NCBI GenBank assembly: GCA_033980235.1
Contig: CM067067.1
Location: 17,762,239-17,826,238 of the forward strand
DNA length: 64,000 nt
From: Diadema setosum
Lineage: Eukaryota > Echinodermata > Echinoidea > Diadematoida > Diadematidae
Reading direction: 5' to 3'
Shown: piece after piece, positions 36,088 through 48,180 of the stretch
Position numbering within the stretch: position 1 is the first letter of the stretch
How the letters are laid out: each line of letters begins with the position of its first letter
The notes under the pieces: generated by a model
What the model was told of the DNA's origin: nothing
The model's database searches: none
What the model saw: only the letters and a program-made list of their open reading frames with translations
Translations under genes and position numbers: made by a program

Positions 36088-38416
36088 GGTGATCCGATTT
36101 TTTTAAATCAATGATTCAAGTCCTGATCGCAATAGGCATGCATGACCATGCAGGTTTCATCTGTGTTCAGAGACATTGGCCGTGTGATGTTTGGATTCTC
36201 ATTTAGAAAAGGGAGTCATATCTGCCATCTTTGGTACCAAATCTGTATACACTATAACGAAGAAACAGCAACAAGTACATATGACCTTTGACCCCACTTT
36301 GCACAACCTAGATGGCATCTGAGCAAAAAGTGGTTATTTTGTGAAATGATTCTTGTAACATTATCTTTGCGTGTGCAAAATATGGGAAAGATAAAATGTA
36401 TTCACCAAGATACAGGATAAAACATTTGTGACCTTTGACCCTAATTTACATACCCAAGATGTTGTCCGATCAAGTAGTTGTTATTTTATGAAATAATGTA
36501 CGTGACATGAACTAAACATGTGCACAATATGGGGATGATAGGGGCTGTTTTTCTTGAGTTATTGCAAAGAAAGTTGCAGAAACATAGAAATATCTTAGTA
36601 CATCGAAGATAAGCTTAATTTCAACCAAGTATTTTAACATGATTCCGACATTTAATGAAAACACAAAGGGCACGTAACGATAGCGCAAAGTCTGAGTTAC
36701 AACGTATTAAAATCTGAGAAAAATTCACCGAAGGGTATGTGAGCTAGTGCTCGATAAAGACAATCGTGTCAATATAAACATCTAGAAAAATTCCCTCCCA
36801 TAGAGATAACACGTCATAACGAAGATACAGAAAAAAGTACATATGACCTTTCACCCCACTTTGCACACCCAAGATGGCATCTGAGCAAAAAGTGATCATT
36901 TTATGAAATGATTCTTGTAACATGGTCTTTACGTATGCAAAATATGGGAAAGATAGGACATGTATTCACCAAGATACAGGATGAAATATTTATGACCTTT
37001 GACCCTAATTTACATACACAAGATGGCGTCTGATCAAGTAGTTGTTATTTTATGAAATAATGTACGCGACATGAACTAAACATGTGCAAATTATGGTGGT
37101 GATAGGGTATGTTTTTCTTGAGCTATTGCAAAGAAAGTTGCAGAAAGAAAGAAATATTCCAATACATCGAAGATAAGCTTTAATTTCAACCAAGTTTTTG
37201 GACGTAATCCCGACACCGTATGAAAAATAAATGGTACACTAACGATAGCCCAAAGTCTCAGCTACAACATATTAAAATCTGGGAGAAATTCACCGAAGCA
37301 TAAGGGAGCTAGTGCTCGAAAAGGACAGTCATGTCAATTTTCATTTCCAGAAAAACTGCACTCCCATAGAGATAACACGTAAACTGGTCAAATTTGACAA
37401 GGTTACTTTCAATCCATTTTTACGAGGTGATGCCGTCATCCAATTAATATTGTGTTATTACATTTATGAAAGACCATTAAATAGGCTACAACATACTGAA
37501 ATTTGGGTAAAAATCAGCAAAGGATAAGAAAGATACGCTCGCGTAAACTTGAAATTTGATGACGTCATTTTGAAAATTTACATGTTTTATTTTATTAAGA
37601 AATTTGATACCTTTTAATCATTTTTTCAGCATCGCCAACCCATGAAATGACATGTACAACTCATCAGCTTTCAAAATCTGTAAAGAAAATGGGGGGTCAC
37701 CGTCCATCCTGACGAGTAAAATCGGATTTAAAATTGGCGGTTTTTTGGCATAGTCGCACTGTATATCGCCATTGACGCGCGCGCGGAATTTCAACTTTGA
37801 CGGGCCCGTATGACGTCATATTGAGTCGGATTGACTTGAAACTTGGTAGAAATATTCATTGACATTTCAGACATCCGATCAAAGTATAAAAACGGGAAAT
37901 TTCTATTGCATATGAGCTATACGTGCGTATATGCGCGCGCGCGTACGCGTCCGTCCGATTTTTTCAATTTTTCAAAAAATGCTCCAAATGGTCTGAAACG
38001 TGTGCAAAAAATTTTTGAGCTCGATTGGAGCATACAAATAATTCAACGCGCGCGTACGCGCACGTTTTAAGAGTATAGATGAATTTTGAAAACATGAGTA
38101 GAATTAGCTTAATTTGAACTATATGTGACGTAAATTTCATTGAAAAATTCTATTCCATTAATGAGATATGCATGAAAATGTGTTTTCATATAATGACGTC
38201 ATAGTGACATCACGGTCGACTGATCACTATGATTTTACTTGCGCTGTCGTCTTTGAGAAACGATACATATATGGTATAAGTTTGACATTGATCGGCAATG
38301 CACTTTCTGAGCTAACCTCTGCACAACTTTTGTCCAGAAATAAAGAAAGAAAGAAAGAAAGAAAGAAAGAATCCGTACAGATACAATAGGTGATCCGAGA
38401 GGATTCTCGGATCACC
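36088..38416. mobile_element. TAA-flanked 2.3-kb Harbinger-like element with an internal two-copy tandem repeat
   Basis: GGTGATCCGA at 36088 and TCGGATCACC ending 38416 are flanked by TAA (36085-36087 and 38417-38419), the TWA target typical of PIF/Harbinger. Two tandem copies of a unit of about 563 bp fill roughly 36250-37380. Each carries two TGACCTTTGACCC-type words. The right part (37740-38070) has GCGCGCGTACGCG clusters, then an (AAAG)n tract at 38342-38371 and a terminal hairpin at 38389-38416 formed by an inverted copy of the TIR. No transposase frame. Confidence 0.7.
38342..38371 (+). repeat. (AAAG)n microsatellite
   Basis: About seven AAAG units just inside the right end of the element 36088-38416. 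Confidence 0.95.
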
Positions 38417-38419
38417 TAA

Positions 38420-39438
38420 TCACACACAAGCTGCCACACTTTCAGCAACCAAAATGTTATCAGCACATGACAGAGTCTCACATAGAATGACTTTGTTTGC
38501 TCCAACCCCCCCCCCCACCATAAAAGCTTCTCAGTATAAACATATTGCAAAATGAATTGCTCATTCATCAAACTTTTACTCTCTTCTACCAACTACATTG
38601 CGCAGTGCAAATAACAAAGGCAGTCGAGGGGAGAGGATTTTCCTTTATGCATTGACTCATCAAGTAAAATGAACTGGATTTTTCCTATCCCCAACCACAT
38701 CTGGCAGATATGGCCATATCAAATTCAAATTCAATCAAGCCATAACAATCGTGTAACCATTTGGTACCAGATTACACGGATGGCACAAGCATCTATTCCA
38801 GGATGGCATTGGCTCCCGAATCTTGTCTTCTGATACAAATCTGCTTTAGATACAGGTGTTCAATCAATCTACTCCATTTTGACAAAATAATGTATCGATA
38901 TCCCATTTCCACAGCATGGATTATGGTTATTTCTTGCCAGAGCTATTTGTCACATAAAACAGGTACTTGTGAAGTAATGGGGGATCCAAATGGCCATGCT
39001 CTAGAATATCACTTCCAAACATCCAAGATCACTTGTCAAAACAGAATGAAATGAAAGAAAATCTTGAAGTCTGGAGACAATTGTCGCCACAGAAGTAATC
39101 ACATTCAGGACTAGGATGTACATAACATATATATACATATACATTGTGAATATATCTAAGTCACCCCCTAATTCACCCATTGCCTAACAACAGACATTGA
39201 CAACAAAGCTTCTAACTTTTAATATTGCAACATGAATTGATCATTTAAGTTTTACTTCAACCTGTACTTTCTTCCACCAAATATACCTTAAACTATACAT
39301 AAAAAAGGAAAATATATTGCTCAAATGAAAGTATGTACTTGTACACATTATACATGCACACACACACACACATACACACAGAGAACCCACATACTGTATG
39401 ACGCAAGGAATACTATGTAGTTCTCCGCTGTAAAGTAC
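38420..39438. other. No gene seen
   Basis: AT-rich DNA with a poly-C run (near 38507-38517) and a short CA tract (39357-39380). Confidence 0.55.
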
Positions 39439-39442
39439 TTAA

Positions 39443-39806
39443 AGGCATAATTTACCCATTTGCAGATAAAACAAAAAAGCCAGCATTAGTGCTTTAAAAT
39501 AGTTCTAAAATGTGAGCTGGGGATAGAAACAACGACTGTAAAAATCTGAAATGTATAATCGATATTATTTTTTTAAAGAGTTGTTGAACACAAAAAATGT
39601 GAACAACAGTTAGGCCCTATAATAAAAATGTTTCCAGCCTAAAGCATCTACTGTTACGGTTTATTGAGAAAAACACTCATATCTCCTTTAGGCTGTATAA
39701 TAAAAATGTTTCCAGACTAAACAGTCTACTGCAACAGTTTATTGAGAAAAACACTGATATCTCCTTATATTTTAGGCTTTATTGCTCTCACAGGTCAACT
39801 GGACCT
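39443..39806. mobile_element. TTAA-flanked MITE (AGGCATAATTTACCC family), copy 1
   Basis: 364 bp between TTAA at 39439-39442 and 39807-39810. Clearly homologous over its left half to 60501-60865 (TTTGCAGATAAAACAAAAA, CAGCATTAGTGCTT). This copy has a tandem duplication of about 80 bp (AATAAAAATGTTTCCAG...CTGATATCTCC type unit at about 39621 and 39701) and lacks part of the right half. Confidence 0.85.
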
Positions 39807-40172
39807 TTAAGTTTAGCAAGTGTAACATTCCCAGCTTATGAAACAGATTAACAGTTAATCTGCATTTTTGGGAGCAACATTGATCTCTTAACGATATCAT
39901 TTCCCTTCTTGAAAACATCAATCATGCAATGCTCTTTTGCAAATTTGGTAAGATCGTCATATCCAAGTGCTCCTTTGCAAAAAGAAAGGAAGAAGTAGGG
40001 CACAAACTTTCCCTCCGAAACCACAATAGAACTGAGCTATGGTGCAATGGCATCTGGAAAACACATCGACTCCAGCTGCAATAATACTCCTTCTTCTGTT
40101 TCTTTTTGTTTTTCATTTTACTGTTTCCTGATCTTAATGCAACAATCCAAATGTTTAGGGCAGTCGTTTCAT

Positions 40173-41195
40173 CATGGAGCTACCAAAAGAGATGGAGTAA
40201 CAACGAAGGCCACCAATATTACGTAACCCAACTACGAGCGGTCAGTTCTGACAGACTTCAAAGCACCGCACTCGCTGGGACGGCTTAACTCGTCCCGCAG
40301 GGGATACTTTGGCAAACGATGCTCCGAGCCGCAAAAATGACGTCATACTCACCAACATTGCACATACAATATAGTGCTGTATCGAGTCGAAAACTCGATT
40401 TGCAACAACATATGGCTGCGCAAAACTTTGCTGAAGACCACGCGCATGCGCATAATATCCACAGGCAAAACAGAGGAGATACCGAGTGCAGTGCACTTTG
40501 AACGAACTGAATTGGCCCATGAACAGCGAAGGTACTGTACAGTGTATTGTCGTCATGCTTTGTGACTGTGGTTAGTACATACCCTAAGAATAAAATTCTT
40601 AATAAAAATCCCTCACATTTCTCCACATATTTCAATATCTGTCCGTAAAGCTGACATTTGAAACTACAATCTTACGTAAGTGTTGACTGCGTACAATCGC
40701 GTACATTTTATCTATACCGTTGTGAAGCCAGCTGTTATTTGTCTTTGTGTTTGTTCGGGACAGCGTGACGGCCATTATTGATCGTGTCGAGAGTGCAGTG
40801 TTTGTTTACATGCCGGTCGTATCATACCGTGATTTACATACTAAACGACGGTATGACATGTTAAACAATTTGTTACACTGCAGATTCACAATTTGTAGCT
40901 ATAATTAATTCAGAATCATGTTAAATCGAATATGCTCGAAGTCGACGGGGCAGTTGCAGTTTGTGTAGTCCCATGCATTGACGTTCCATGGTGGAACCAT
41001 GGAGTTAGGTAGCTCCATGGTAAGAACCAGTTTGCGAACGCGCCGCGGATGACGTCATTGTGCGTACGCACTGTCTCATCTGTCATCGCTCTCGCTCACG
41101 GGGGCTTAGCGAGGATTACTTTTTACGAGTCGGCTTCGAGCATCACTTCAAAAGGACCCCAACCGTTGTTACTCCATCTCTTTGGTAGCTCCATG
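40173..41195. mobile_element. CpG-rich element with CATGGAGCTACC TIRs and 7-bp flanking repeats
   Basis: Inverted arms 40173-40205 (CATGGAGCTACCAAAAGAGA...) and 41164-41195 match over 32 positions with one single-base indel. Exact direct repeats GTTTCAT flank them (40166-40172 and 41196-41202). A third TAGCTCCATGG copy lies at 41011-41021 next to a CCATGGTGGAACCATGG palindrome. ATGACGTCAT sites are at about 40337 and 41048. No transposase frame. P- or hAT-type termini are possible. Confidence 0.75.
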
Positions 41196-41202
41196 GTTTC
41201 AT

Positions 41203-43416
41203 ACTTCAGGCATTGGCAAGGCATTTCACTGCATCACATGTCTGATTTCTCTTGTGGCACACTTTCACTGGGGAATTTAACTCCTCTAGAGGTACGATCG
41301 ATTTACCAAATTGTCACATTATCTTCTCTGGCCAAACTGTTAAATGCAGAATATCAAATTTGATGTCAGAAGCAGAAAAAAACAAAACAAAAACTCCTGG
41401 CACTTGTGATATCGATGGCGGCTTAAAAAAAAAGAAGAAATAACAATAATAATGTTAGAAGAAATAACACAGTCAGAATCTCGAGACAGTTTATAGGAAA
41501 TATTAGCCTTCTCTGAGCCCGCCTTGAAATGAAGAGGCAGCAATCAGCGAGGGTTGGGAGAAAAAATTAATTGCCACGTGGAAGAGTCATCTACCTCAAT
41601 TACAAAGATTAAACACCAGGCGCAGGCTAACCGTAGAATTGACTTGGCACGTGACGCAAAGAGTGCGACACTGCTCTAGCTCGTCAGAAGCCTCGACAGA
41701 ATTTCGGCATCATGTTGAGTCCTGCATATTTTCAATAGTTGCACTCACTGCATTAAATGAAACGCATCAAAAAAATTTTTAAGCATTTGCAGCGGAGCGA
41801 ATCTCACATTCTTCTGTCATTTTGGCCAACTTATCCCATATATTTGTATTTTTTGCAAGATCACTGTTAACAACAGCGGTGAATTCGCGTTTCAAGAAAA
41901 GACTTGTACACACAAATTCTATTTGCAAATAACAGAAAGTCACAAAATGATTCAATGAGACACTAGAAAGTATAAATAGGAGGTTGTGTATATGCCTAGT
42001 ATGATATGTATTACTTAGTTTAATATGAAAATAGACAGAGAAAATTACGCCCAATGCGGATTATGAGAGCTCACCGAAGGAAAGCTGATCGGTAGCATGC
42101 AGGTAGTTTACCAGTATATTTCGGGTGCTAAAAAATTAAGAGCACAATAATTCAAATACTGTCAAATTTTCTTCTCACATGACAGGTAATGCACCCACAG
42201 CTCTTACTGTGTCTTTGTTAGTTTACTGCAATTATGTCAAATACATTGAAGCATTATATTATGCACATACATCATTGTAAGACAATTTTGTGGGTGGTTA
42301 AATCTGCGATTAGGAATGCAGTTCTATCATACTGCTTGCATGCACTCAGTACAATGTGCATGCAGGCATGTACATTGTACATGTACAATTGTAGGAAATG
42401 TACATGTGCATATAGTAGGCTAGGTACATGATCTGTGTGCACTTGCTGTCTGCTCATGTTGCATGTGGGCTCCTACATTACTTGCAAATTAATCATACTT
42501 ACATTGTAGTACTCAAATAACCAGAGTACAATATTTGGCGGGTTGTTGAATTCACTTTTTGTTTTTTACTTGCGAAACTCATGAAAATGAAACCCGAGAA
42601 CGTCCAGCACATAAAGTACTCCCTAAACTTTATCATCATTTGCTTCACATTCATCCTGTGTTTCGGCAGGCAACTGGAATGATGACACACTGAGCTCACA
42701 CAACGCTTTATTTACGTGGTTACACACCACTGAGCATATAATAGAGTCCTAAAGTGGTGACACACACAAGTATGTACATAAATAGCAATCAAACCACTGC
42801 TGCAATAGGTCGGCTTTTTTTCGTGAAGAATCTTAGACAATGGCCTGTACGCCTTCTGAGCACTGACAAACAGTTATGTTTGGTGAATTAGAAAATTAAT
42901 TCACGAAAACAATTCAAGTAAATCACATGAGATGGGAGCTCTCATGTACACAAACCACTAGAAGGGGCTACAGCATAGAGACAAGGGGCTACGGTGTAGA
43001 TTAGTTTTTTGATATGGTTATTGTTCGGGCTCTAGATGATAGCTCTCAGAATAATTCTGTGCACCAGTAGTACACAGTCACAATCTAACTCGCCACCTGA
43101 CAAATTTGTTCTTGTATGAACTTATTCTTTTTTTTTAATCTATAATCTATTATCAGTCCCTTTTAATTACCATTGTATGTATCCTTATTAGACCTGACAA
43201 GAAGTCAAGAATTTGATTGATGTAACTTGTTTATTAATCTCTTTGTCTCTCTTTTACAGTAGTTTATGTTGTAACGTGCAGCCGTGTCTTTCTTTTGGTT
43301 TATGTTGTTACCTGCAGCCGAGTATAATTCCTGTAGAAACTAAATTAACAATAATTACCATTATAATTATCATTTTACTTGGGGCTCAGATTTTACTTGG
43401 ATGATACCATTTATAT
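41203..43416. other. No gene seen
   Basis: AT-rich, with TACATGTA-rich DNA at 42350-42420. Nothing else supportable. Confidence 0.55.
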
Positions 43417-43909
43417 CAGGGCTGCCAACTCTCATGCATTGAGCGTGAGACTCACGCAATTCAACCAATTTTGACTGTCTCACTTTGATAAACGAAATCT
43501 CACGCTAAACCCCCAGAATGGAATGTACATGACTACAAAAATAAATATATCTCTAAATTCTCTGATATTCCGAATATCGATATGCCCAAGCCCAAAATTT
43601 CGAAATTTTCCTGCGCAGGTGTAAAGCCTAACCAATAATAATCGTTTTCGGTTTTTGCGCAAAGACGAGCTATTGGATTACGACTGGTTTAGAACTACCT
43701 ATACCACGTGAGCGTAGCTTGTACTTTTGGCAAATTACAGTACATGTATGACTATAACGTGTGCTTTACATCGCTTTACATACACTGACTGTGTACGTAG
43801 TACGTACGTACGTACGGTCGCACAGCAGGCCGCCAGGCGCTAGCCAGGATGTCGCTTCGCTCCCTCGCAGTGTCTCACGCCAAACTCTCACTCAATGTTG
43901 GCAGCCCTG
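43417..43909. mobile_element. hAT-like MITE (CAGGGCTGCCAAC TIRs)
   Basis: 493 bp with CAGGGCTGCCAAC / GTTGGCAGCCCTG ends. GCGTGAGAC-type words occur in inverse orientation near both ends. Flanked by TTTATAT direct repeats (43410-43416 and 43910-43916). CAGGG ends are typical of hAT elements, although the usual duplication is 8 bp. A (TACG)n tract lies at 43796-43817. Confidence 0.8.
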
Positions 43910-43916
43910 TTTATAT

Positions 43917-45727
43917 ACAATTCAAAGGGTTCAAGAAAAGCACAGACAAAGTAGGAGGGAGCACATATGACATTAAATTGGCTGAGCTTGAGAAGCGGAC
44001 AAAGCTGATAGTGAAACACGTCATTCTGCTGCCAAATACTATCTAATATGGCTGACGGATGATAGAAACTGAGAAAGGGTAGTAAAACAGAGATGAGACA
44101 TATTAAAATTCTGCTTTAATTGAAGAGGCCACCCACACAGATAGATTTCTTTCTTGGCTACAGATACAGTAGTAGTTCTTGGGAAGATCTCTGGTGCCAC
44201 ACAAGGCAAAATGAAAGTGTGCTCCACTCCCCTTCTCTACATATGTACATGTATATGAGATACCCTACTTACACCTGCTGTCTGGAGAACGGAGTGCCTA
44301 CCACGATTTACTCGCTCAAGTGCAAACAAGCCTGAGCATAACTGCACACACAATCAAACGCACAGTTTTGTTGACAACCAATGATAAAACTTGTACTGTG
44401 TACACCCCTGTTACTAAGCAAAGCTATCTCATCTCACAGAGTTGTAAATTAAATCAATTTCCTGAATTGGGGCTTTGCTATGAGATTGCATAGTTTCCAT
44501 GAGATGAACTACATTGCATCCTTAATTTACTATTAAAGAACATTATTTAAAATGTGGACACCATACTTCTAAAGCAACATTTGCCATATTGCAATTGTGG
44601 CATTTTCTTTGAGAAATGTAGGATAAAAATATTTTCAAAGCAGACCTATGCATACTTGTATCCTCTACCTTAGCCCCTCCCATAGGACCCCCTCCCCCCC
44701 CCCCCCCCCGCCCCGCCTTGTAAGCCTTAGTAGGTTTCAAGCATCCATTGATGTTATGCACTACATTCATAGCACACAGAACAATGCACACAATAAAAAT
44801 ACTTCTTATACCGTTTTCATGCGAGCTCACAGAAAACAGCCCTTTATGCCTTGATGATATCTGTATAATGCAAAACTGACTTCAAACCACTTGTAGTCTT
44901 GGCTCTATGCTCGTAATACAGCAGATTTCAACAGAAACTATGTACAATTACTTTGGCTTGGCATATGTGCAAGCATGATAGGAATATTCTAATATATAGT
45001 TGAATGATGCATAACTTTCTATGAATTGCAAGCTATTGTAGATATATAGGTTTGATTTTGTTTGAAAGTAAAAAAACAGTAGGCCTACATAATACAATAT
45101 TTTTAGCAGATGACATGACCTTAATCCCAAATATACTGACATGAACGTCATCTATCATGTCCTAAAAACATCTCAAATTTTCGCTCCGTGGAGAGATATT
45201 TTCCTTCAACACATTCTGCTAGGTACCAGTAGTATAACTGCAGGAAACATTATCATGCACCATAAGATGCAAATATCTGCTACGCTGTAGCATGTTCTGT
45301 CTGAGGCTATTTCATACACTGATACGTGGGACAGCTGTTGCAAATAATCGCACGCATCGCAGAGCACACGGAAGTGCAAACAGAGTCCCCCTGTCATACA
45401 AAATGATGCGACCAGCATATTTGCTGTGACACTGGTATAGAGCCGATCAGATGACAAGCTTGTGAGTGACCCCAACTCTGCGTGGGGTCTATCACTATTA
45501 GAAAATGTATCCTGTATCTCTTGCAGATCAGATGTGTGTACAATATATGTGTGTGTGTGTGTATAATTCCCTGCACATTCTTTAATCTGTCCACTAGTAC
45601 CATTGTATTCCATTCTATTTCATGACTAAATCAGTTTATACCAATGCAGACTTATTCTGGGAAAGTGTAGATAAAAGGAAAAAAAAAAAATCTAAGAAAT
45701 AAAACTAGAAATATCACTTAAGGTGAT
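43917..45727. other. No gene established
   Basis: Poly-C tract at 44690-44709 and a short GT run near 45547-45562. The 135-residue frame at 45206-45613 (-) has no recognisable features and includes a His-Thr stretch from the microsatellite. Confidence 0.5.
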
Positions 45728-45730
45728 TAA

Positions 45731-47007
45731 TACCCCCGCCCCGTGACGACAGTCTTACCCAAGGAATGATCTTTCCTTGATCTTCTGCCATTTAAATTCC
45801 GTTACCATGGCAACGCAGCTTCCGACACGTCCAAAAAATATGTCTTGCACATCTTCCCACCAAGACTATTGTGTGTGCCACATTTCATAAGCTTTTGTCA
45901 AAAACTGAGGAAGTAGTTCAATCCACAAGATCTTTCTTTGATCTTCCGCCATTAATATGCCGTTACCATGGCAACGCAGCTTCCAACACGTCCAAAAAAT
46001 ATGTCTTGCACATCTTCCCACCAAGACCAATGAGTGTGCCACATTTCATGAGCTTCAGTCGAATACAGAGGAAGTAGTTCAAACCGCAAGATCTTTCCTT
46101 GATCTTCTGCACATTTATATGCCATTACCATGGCAACGCAGCTTCCGACATGTCCGAAAAATATGTCTTCCACATCTTCCCACCAAGATCAAGGTGTGTG
46201 CCACATTTCATAAGCTTTGGTCAAAAAACTAAGGAAGTAGTTGAATCCGCAAGATCTTTCCTTGATCTTCTGCCATTAATATGCCGTTACCATGGCAACG
46301 TACTTTCGGGTACTGTCAAAAAATGCGTCTTGCACATCTACAACCAAAGGCACACATCTGTACCAAGTTTCATGGAAATTGGGCAAAAACTGAGGAAGTA
46401 GTTTGCAACACTAAATTTTCCATCATTTTGGCTCATAATATGTGAGCTGTTACCATGGCAACATACTTTTTGTCACTGTCAAGAAATGTGTCATGCTGAC
46501 CTATATCCTAAGACACACATTCAATATGAATTCCATGAGAATTGAAAGAACACTGATGAAGCAGTTTTGCCATGAAGCATTTTGCCCTATATTTTACCAA
46601 TAACATGCCGTTACCATGGCAACGCACTTTTTGCCACTGCGGAAATATGTGTCTTGCACATTAACATATTCAGATGAACATCTGTATCTAATTTCATAAA
46701 AATTGATCAAAAACTGTGGGAGGAGTTCGCGACGCAAGATTTGTACCCATTCTTGCCCATAATATGCCGTTACCATGGCAACGTACTTTTGGGTACTGTC
46801 AAAAAATACGTCTTGCACATCTACAACCCAAGGCACACATCTGTGCCAAGTTTTATGGGAATCAGTTGAAAACTGAGGAAGTAGTTCGCGACGCAAGATT
46901 TGCAACGGACCGACCGCCCGACCGCCCGACCGACCGCCCGACCGACCGCCCGACCGACCGTCCACTGATTCCTATATACCCCCTTCAAACTTCGTTTGGC
47001 GGGGGTA
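45731..47007. mobile_element. TAA-flanked element made of seven ~161-bp units with RFX X-box-like palindromes
   Basis: Ends TACCCCCGCC and GGCGGGGGTA, flanked by TAA (45728-45730 and 47008-47010), consistent with PIF/Harbinger-type insertion. The body repeats a unit of 159-163 bp seven times. The motif GTTACCATGGCAAC starts at 45801, 45962, 46286, 46449, 46610 and 46769, and ATTACCATGGCAAC at 46124. Each unit also carries TGTCTTGCACAT- and TTTCAT-type words. A (CCGA)n-type simple repeat (46908-46961) precedes the right terminus. Confidence 0.85.
46908..46961 (+). repeat. CCGACCGC simple repeat
   Basis: Imperfect CCGACCGCCCGA repeats. They create Pro-Thr-Asp-Arg (+) and Gly-Gly-Arg-Ser (-) peptide repeats that inflate open frames here. 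Confidence 0.9.
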
Positions 47008-47683
47008 TAATAACAGTACTGTAGTTTTCATAACAAAAGGGGAATTTCAACGGCAATTCTTTTTATTTCACAAAAATATGCTCATGCCTGTGTCTCTTTT
47101 TCTGGTCTTTATATAGACTACATTCTTGTCTAAATCTAGCTTGTGCACACTACAGTAGTTTCCAATTATTTTCAAACACCACAGTGAAACATAATACCGA
47201 CAACACGTTGCTTATAAGCATGACGGTTTCACATTTTACAGAGCATTGCTTCAGTTCTAAATTTCAACATCAGCCAGCTTTCCAGACATATCACTTGCTG
47301 AAACTGGGTTTAAAAGTCCTGTCAAGTGCCACCAGAATCTAGAACATTCTCCAGAAAATGAATATACAGTATATAATATGTGGTATTACCCGAGCTGTGC
47401 GAAATCGAAAACCCCTAATCCTTCTTAAATTCTCTCAATATCCATCTGAATTTTCGTCCTCATTATTCAAAAGAAAAGAGTAAGGCCACTCTGGGGGATA
47501 ACTTTCACTCATTACCCACAGAGCAGAGCACTTGAAAACCACACATTTTATATATCTATCAAAATACATGTTCTACATACACCCCCCCCCCCCCCACACA
47601 AGCATCTCAAAAAACAGCAGATGCCAACATGAAAGTACTTGTAAACTATTACACAGCAAGAAAAAAAAAATCCTCACCATTAA

Positions 47684-48180
47684 AGAGAAAGTCCATCCTC
47701 ATATTACGTTGCTTTAACTTTGTATGAAAACAGAAAAATCAGAGAAGTAGATCAGTGATTTTTTTTTTTTTTGAATTGGGGGGACCAGACACACAAAATA
47801 ATTATTTTTTTTCTCAAATATTTGGCACAGACAGAACTTACCCACTAGGGAAGATACGCAAAAATTTACTACACATACCATGATACACAATGCAGATACC
47901 AAGAACAGGTCTACAGAATTTTTTCTCATTAGAAAAATGAAAATTTGTGACTTTCTAAGTGCAAGCAAAATGCTGCTTAACATCTATCTTATAATATGCA
48001 TGTCACACAGAGTTGCCAATTTGTCTTGCTCTCTATGCTTAAAACAGTTAACGACTTTTTTGTTAAAACAGTTAATGACTTTTTTTGTGTGTCTAATTTT
48101 CCCCAAAATTTTCATTGATCTACATTTCTGATTTTCTGTTTTTTTTTTTCATACAAAGCAACATCAGAATGGAATTCCCC
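47684..48180. mobile_element. Partial inverted-repeat element
   Basis: TTTGTATGAAAACAGAAAAATCAGA near 47716-47740 pairs with the inverse TCTGATTTTCTGT...CATACAAAG near 48127-48158, and GTAGATCA pairs with TGATCTAC. TTAA occurs at the left edge (47680-47683) but no matching right TTAA, so the right boundary is unsure. Confidence 0.45.

Noticed and set aside
45206..45613. 135-codon minus-strand frame
   Set aside because: Contains a microsatellite-derived His-Thr run and otherwise unremarkable sequence; chance frame more likely.
46594..46965. 123-codon minus-strand frame with GGRSGGRSGG repeats
   Set aside because: Produced by the CCGACCGC simple repeat and the X-box repeat units of the element at 45731-47007.
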